In this document: positions 59,907 through 64,000 of the stretch, one piece after another
How positions within the stretch are numbered: the stretch's first letter is position 1
Layout of the letters: each line of letters begins with the position of its first letter
Assembly (NCBI RefSeq): GCF_958979055.1
Contig: NC_084897.1
Coordinates: 21,367,628 to 21,431,627, forward strand
Source: Alnus glutinosa
Taxonomy: Eukaryota; Streptophyta; Magnoliopsida; Fagales; Betulaceae
Length of the DNA stretch: 64,000 nucleotides
Reading direction: 5' to 3'
The notes under the pieces: generated by a model
The model's database searches: none
Told to the model about the DNA's origin: nothing
What the model saw: only the letters and a program-made list of their open reading frames with translations
Position numbers and translations under genes: made by a program

Positions 59907-62045
59907 GACTTTTCTACTTACACCACTAAACATCAAAAAGCGACACTCGACTTCCTCAAACCATCACTATGTTGGCAACTGTGTCAAAATGTATGAAAAA
60001 TTAGTGATGACTTATTTGATGTTTTTCAACCACCCTTATTTGTTCATTTTGGGGTGGCCGACCTCCCATCCTTCCTTTTATTTTGGGAGTGACCAAACCC
60101 TTTGGCCTGTAGGGTTGGTTTGGCAACCCTCACTTTTGCATTTCAGGGTGGCCAAATCAAAGTTGCACCAGCATACTAGGAAACATAATATTATGCACAG
60201 GCTCACGTGGGTTGCACCAAAATGGAATTTTCTTGCAAACAACCACCTGTCCATGGCTTTTCTTCAACCATGGACCAAGGCTATGAATTGTCTAACGGGA
60301 GAAGAAGGGAAACTTATGGCTTGAAAAATAAGGATGCGATCCAACTGCTCTGATATCAAACTCACATTAACCACGCATCATACAACTTGGCACAATCGCT
60401 GGGTCCTAGAAATCCTAGAAACAGAGATATGCAGCAGAACCGTTGGCTAAACCTCAACTTAGCTTTGACTAATCACCATCTCTCAAGTATTTTTCAACTA
60501 TTAATGCACCAGCTTGAAGAGTGAGAGAAAGTTGAGAAACTAGAGAAGCTTGTCATTTTGACCAAGTGTCCTGTTTCTCACCTACCTATCACATTCTACA
60601 CTGCCCGAGAGAAATTGTGATTGTCAAATGGCATTTTTTTCCTGCTCTTTCTGAAAGGAGGATTAGTTCAAGCCTCGAGGCGAACACAAGATCGTCAAAG
60701 GGAGAAACAGAAGGAAGAGGAGACTACACGTCCACTTTATACTATTTTCATAACGTTTTCCAAACTATGTAAAGGTCTCTGGAGAGCTAATGCCTTGACC
60801 AAGACTCTACTGGAAGTCCGTCATCTTTCCCACTATATATACACGACCCAACACTTCCCAAAAGGGTCCAACCACTGTTAACTTAAGATTATATGCTAAT
60901 CATTGCTGCAATGCCACTCGATCATCTCCTTTCACCCTTAATCACTCTCTCATTTTTCCATTTTATATGAATTAAACTTCATTTGGTAAATTGTAACCTT
61001 TTAAACTAAAAAATTTGGAAACTCAAGCATCACCCAAACCACGGATAAATAAAATCTGTGTTTTGTTAAAGGATTTTCAAACTTAAAAAATTGTTTCTAA
61101 AAATCTCGTTTCTCTAATTAAATCTCAACTTTTTTCCATCTCTATTTACCTAGTTTATGATGTGAACCAATTGACCAAAACACAGGAAAATGATAGATTG
61201 GCTCGCCTGATGTCCCAAAAAACACAATAATCTGTATTTCACATAACAATAATCAACATACTTATTATTTCATCGTTTGCTTCCTTAAATAAACAAATAG
61301 GCTAGCAATACTAAAGTAGGAGCATAATTCAATTCTAGATAGAATTGCACTACTTCTATCATTCAACTAGCTAGAATCAAACTGCTCTTCCAAGAGCTTT
61401 AATTGAAACTAATCACTACTCGTATTCTCTTGATAAAAGAGATAAGACTCTTATTTAAGTACAACTCCTATTTAGACTAAATAGCTATTTAAATAAAGAT
61501 GTAATCCTTCCGGATTAGGATTACATCAGTTTATATTTTTGTTTTGTGTGTTCCTGGATATGTCATTTTCAAACAAAGACCTCTTTCTGTTTTCTTGGGC
61601 TGTGGATTTGCCAAATTAAGATCTCTTGCACTTAAGGATCCAAATTATTAGCAATTCGGGCAACAATAGAGAATATCAAGACTCCAAATACACGTGTCCC
61701 CGGTGTGTCCGTGTGTGTCTGTATGTGTGTTGAGTGATGCAGAATACCTTAAATATTGGTCAGTGGTGCTAAGTGCCAACATGGCTGGAAGAGAAGAAGA
61801 GAAAGAACTTGTTAGAAGTATACTTCACAGTAATATCAAAAATGTTTTTCCTTTCCACTATTGTCTTTCACCAACTGCTAGATTTTCATTGAATGGATCA
61901 CATAAGAATGGACGAAAAGCTAAAAACCTATAGTATAATTATTGAAACTCACCAGCTGCTGTACATTTGTTTTCTTCGCAATAAAATAAGAATACAAAAA
62001 AATATAACCAAGAAATATGTTTCGGAAAGCAGAGTAGCTATCTTT
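59907..62045. other. Intergenic, nothing recognised; 3' UTR of the protease gene at its right end
   Basis: No gene is supported here. At 60040-60160 there are GGGTGGCC/CAACCCTCAC words of the same GC-rich repeat type seen inside the 32471-33039 element. A (GT)n-like tract lies at about 61700-61730. The right-most 200-300 bases are the probable 3' UTR of the minus-strand protease gene. Confidence 0.45.
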
Positions 62046-63269
62046 TCACATATCTGGATTGGATTCCTCTGGAATTACCGTTAACGTCGCTAAACTATCA
62101 TTAGCTCTTTTCACAAGTACCTTCAAGGGTACTCCAACTCTGTCCCCCATTATTTCAATAATCTGCCACAAATTTGCCAATCATATAGACCATCAGAGAC
62201 ACAATCAAGTAAATAGTAAGCAACAAACTATGTCAATAAACTCAATCAATGAAAAGCCCAAGTTTTCTGGACTAAACTCTATTTGATTGGAGGTTTTTTC
62301 ATTCGAGATCAATCAAGTTATATTTTCTTTTCATATCCTTTACTTCACATCTTACAGTATTAAACTTTGACAACTAAACTGATTCAAATCTATACATGGT
62401 TTGATCACTATAATGTGGATTAATCGCTAAAAAGATTATGCATAAATATCTACAAGTTAAGGATTATGGCTCCATTAATCATGAACTGTTAAAATTCTAG
62501 CCATAAGATATTTTAGCGTCTTCATTGCAAACTGCATATTTAAAACTATTGAGATCCACTGAGAAGATGGTGAAAAAGACAATGATGATGTGATGACGAT
62601 GAAGAGGTGTCAAATACCTCCTTGATGCTTTCAACAGGCTTCCCATCAAATTCAATCACAATATCACCTGGACAGAATCCAGCACGATCAGCAGGAGATC
62701 CAGGAGTTACCTAGTCAAAAAATGGGAAAACCATCATAAATGAGCAACGTGCCTTTCTTTTTTTTCTTTACAATGTAATATCATCAAAACCAAGCATACC
62801 GCAAATTATATTTCACAGCAAAATAATTCACGCATATTCCTTCCAGTCAATGCACAAATCAAAATATCAAATGTCATCTAGGAGGCAGGAGATAATGGAA
62901 TGCCCAAATAGATATAAAAGCAACTCAGATGTCAAGGCACACTATTACAGATTTAACTATATCAAATGGAAAACAGAAAAAAAATCAGACAGGTTTAATG
63001 GGAAACAACTCACTCCACCAGCCAAACCCTAGCCTACATTTGACTGACATGAAGTAAATTCCCACAGACGAATCTCATCATGCAAACAAAGAGGGCAGAG
63101 CATACTGCCTTCACCAGTAAGGCCCCTACAATTTATAGCAAGTTTTGGTAAAAAAGAAGCAAAATGAATTAAGAATATTTGATCATGCAAAATGAAGACT
63201 AGTCAATACACATTCTACTAGACAAAGTTCATGTTCCTGTTATATAAGACGATTCATATTGGAAAACTG

Positions 63270-63308
<39 letters not shown>

Positions 63309-63742
63309 AAGCAGCTGTTAATAAGACGTGTTCAAATGTCGATTGTCCTTTCTCAGTCAAATGAAATGAAATGAACTTGAGAGAATTGTAATCCCTACAT
63401 GTTGCCAGCACAAATCAGTTGGGATAAGAATCTGAATAGTCTGCAAATTTCTAATGAAATTTATAAGACATGCATCACTGGAAAAGAAAAAATTATTGTG
63501 ATCCTGACAAGAGAAATATATTGCTGCCAAGTTGCTCAAGAAAAAATAAAAAATACGCTGCCAAGTTCACTATAGTACATGCAATAAGAAAAATGAGGCA
63601 AGAAACAATTAGAATACATACCATAGGCACAAGAATGCCCTTATTGACATTTGGGAACGTGGCATCTCTTTCTTTAAGTTGAGCGATTATCATCTCATTA
63701 AGATCAACCATTTTCAATCCAAGCCAAGGTCGAACAACCCTT
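62046..63742 (-). CDS. DEG14: HtrA/DegP-type serine protease, DEG14-like (3' part, partial)
   Basis: Three minus-strand exons are visible: 63742-63622, 62710-62618 and 62162-62046, all with GT-AG borders and in frame. They encode VVRPWLGLKMVDLNEMIIAQ and FPNVNKGILVPM, then VTPGSPADRAGFCPGDIVIE with FDGKPVESIKE, then IIEIMGDRVGVPLKVLVKRA to PEESNPDM and a TGA stop. This is the PDZ domain and C-terminus of a plant Do-like 14 protease. The protease domain with its catalytic His-Asp-Ser lies upstream, beyond 64000. DEG14 is a putative mitochondrial or organellar quality-control protease; location cannot be judged without the N-terminus. In Arabidopsis, as I recall, At5g27660 adjoins a PWWP gene, as here. 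Confidence 0.88.
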
Positions 63743-64000
63743 CTACATAAGATAACAATCTATTACACTCTTGATAAAGATGATGCTATCAAACAAATGA
63801 ATCTTAAGTAGATATTTCATCGATACCTCTTGCAATAGAAAATTAAGCACAAGTTAACATCCTATTGGCAGGGGAGTTATTTATCCATTCCATTGGGAGC
63901 TACAGGTATTTACTGAGTATTTAAATGCACAACTTAATCCAAATATTTTTTTTATGATTCATAAATTTACGCACACAAGGTGCAATGAATCCCAACCTTG
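63743..64000 (-). other. Intron of the DEG14-like gene
   Basis: The acceptor TATGTAG precedes the exon at 63742 on the minus strand. No further exon is recognisable up to the window end. The next intron (62711-63621) contains a 36-base A run at 63270-63305, that is, poly-T in the gene's sense. Confidence 0.5.

Noticed and set aside
59890-60324. A 144-codon frame in the spacer before the protease gene
   Set aside because: No conserved motif, no leader or splice context, and it overlaps GC-rich repeat words; probably chance.

Overview
This is a nuclear window from a flowering plant, almost certainly a woody eudicot. The genes are intron-rich, with GT-AG introns and AT-rich, microsatellite-laden spacers. 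All protein families are plant-specific or plant-typical (INDETERMINATE-domain zinc finger, WRC/JmjC protein, PsbP-like lumen protein, kelch-type acyl-CoA-binding protein, SRC2-like C2 protein). The spacers hold plant L1-type LINE tails, a solo LTR and many small foldback elements. A rosid such as a Fagales tree would fit the repeat types, but that is inference. No tRNA, rRNA, CRISPR or bacterial-type operon was seen.

Layout. (1) 1-3.06 kb, plus strand: last coding exon and 3' UTR of a SANT/ELM2-type nuclear protein of the Arabidopsis At2g47820/At1g09050 kind. (2) 3.06-16.1 kb: a gene-poor, repeat-rich spacer with foldback elements, MITE families, a tandem array split by a 606-bp solo LTR, and long microsatellites. 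(3) 16.4-20.5 kb, plus: a three-exon IDD transcription factor. (4) 20.5-24.9 kb: a decayed LINE carrying a nested LTR, a 184-bp tandem duplication and a MITE. (5) 24.9-26.0 kb, plus: a PsbP-domain thylakoid-lumen protein, convergent with (6) 26.3-36 kb, minus: a JMJ24-type JmjC/WRC protein whose iron-binding residues are degenerate. (7) 37.5-46.8 kb, plus: an 18-exon kelch acyl-CoA-binding protein of the ACBP4/ACBP5 class. (8) 48.4-53.7 kb, plus: a two-exon PWWP protein. (9) 56.2-57.1 kb and 58.5-59.0 kb, plus: an SRC2-like C2 protein and a shortened tandem paralogue. (10) 62.0-63.7 kb, minus: the 3' exons of a DEG14-like HtrA protease.

The genes do not form one pathway. Four of them act on chromatin or transcription (SANT protein, IDD, JMJ24-like, PWWP). 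The others act in the chloroplast lumen, cytosolic acyl-CoA handling, membrane-associated C2 signalling and proteolysis. From memory of Arabidopsis locus numbers, neighbours in this window match three separate Arabidopsis segments: At1g09040-09070, At3g05410-05440 and At5g27630-27660. The window therefore looks like one ancestral block whose genes were lost in a complementary way from the Arabidopsis duplicates.

The most useful observations are the triple change in the JmjC metal site, recent LINE tails with clear target-site duplications inside introns (one about 20 bp from a splice donor), a solo LTR with TA...TA ends, an in-frame stop in the second C2 gene, and several small element families with recoverable target-site duplications. 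No clearly new multi-gene system was found.
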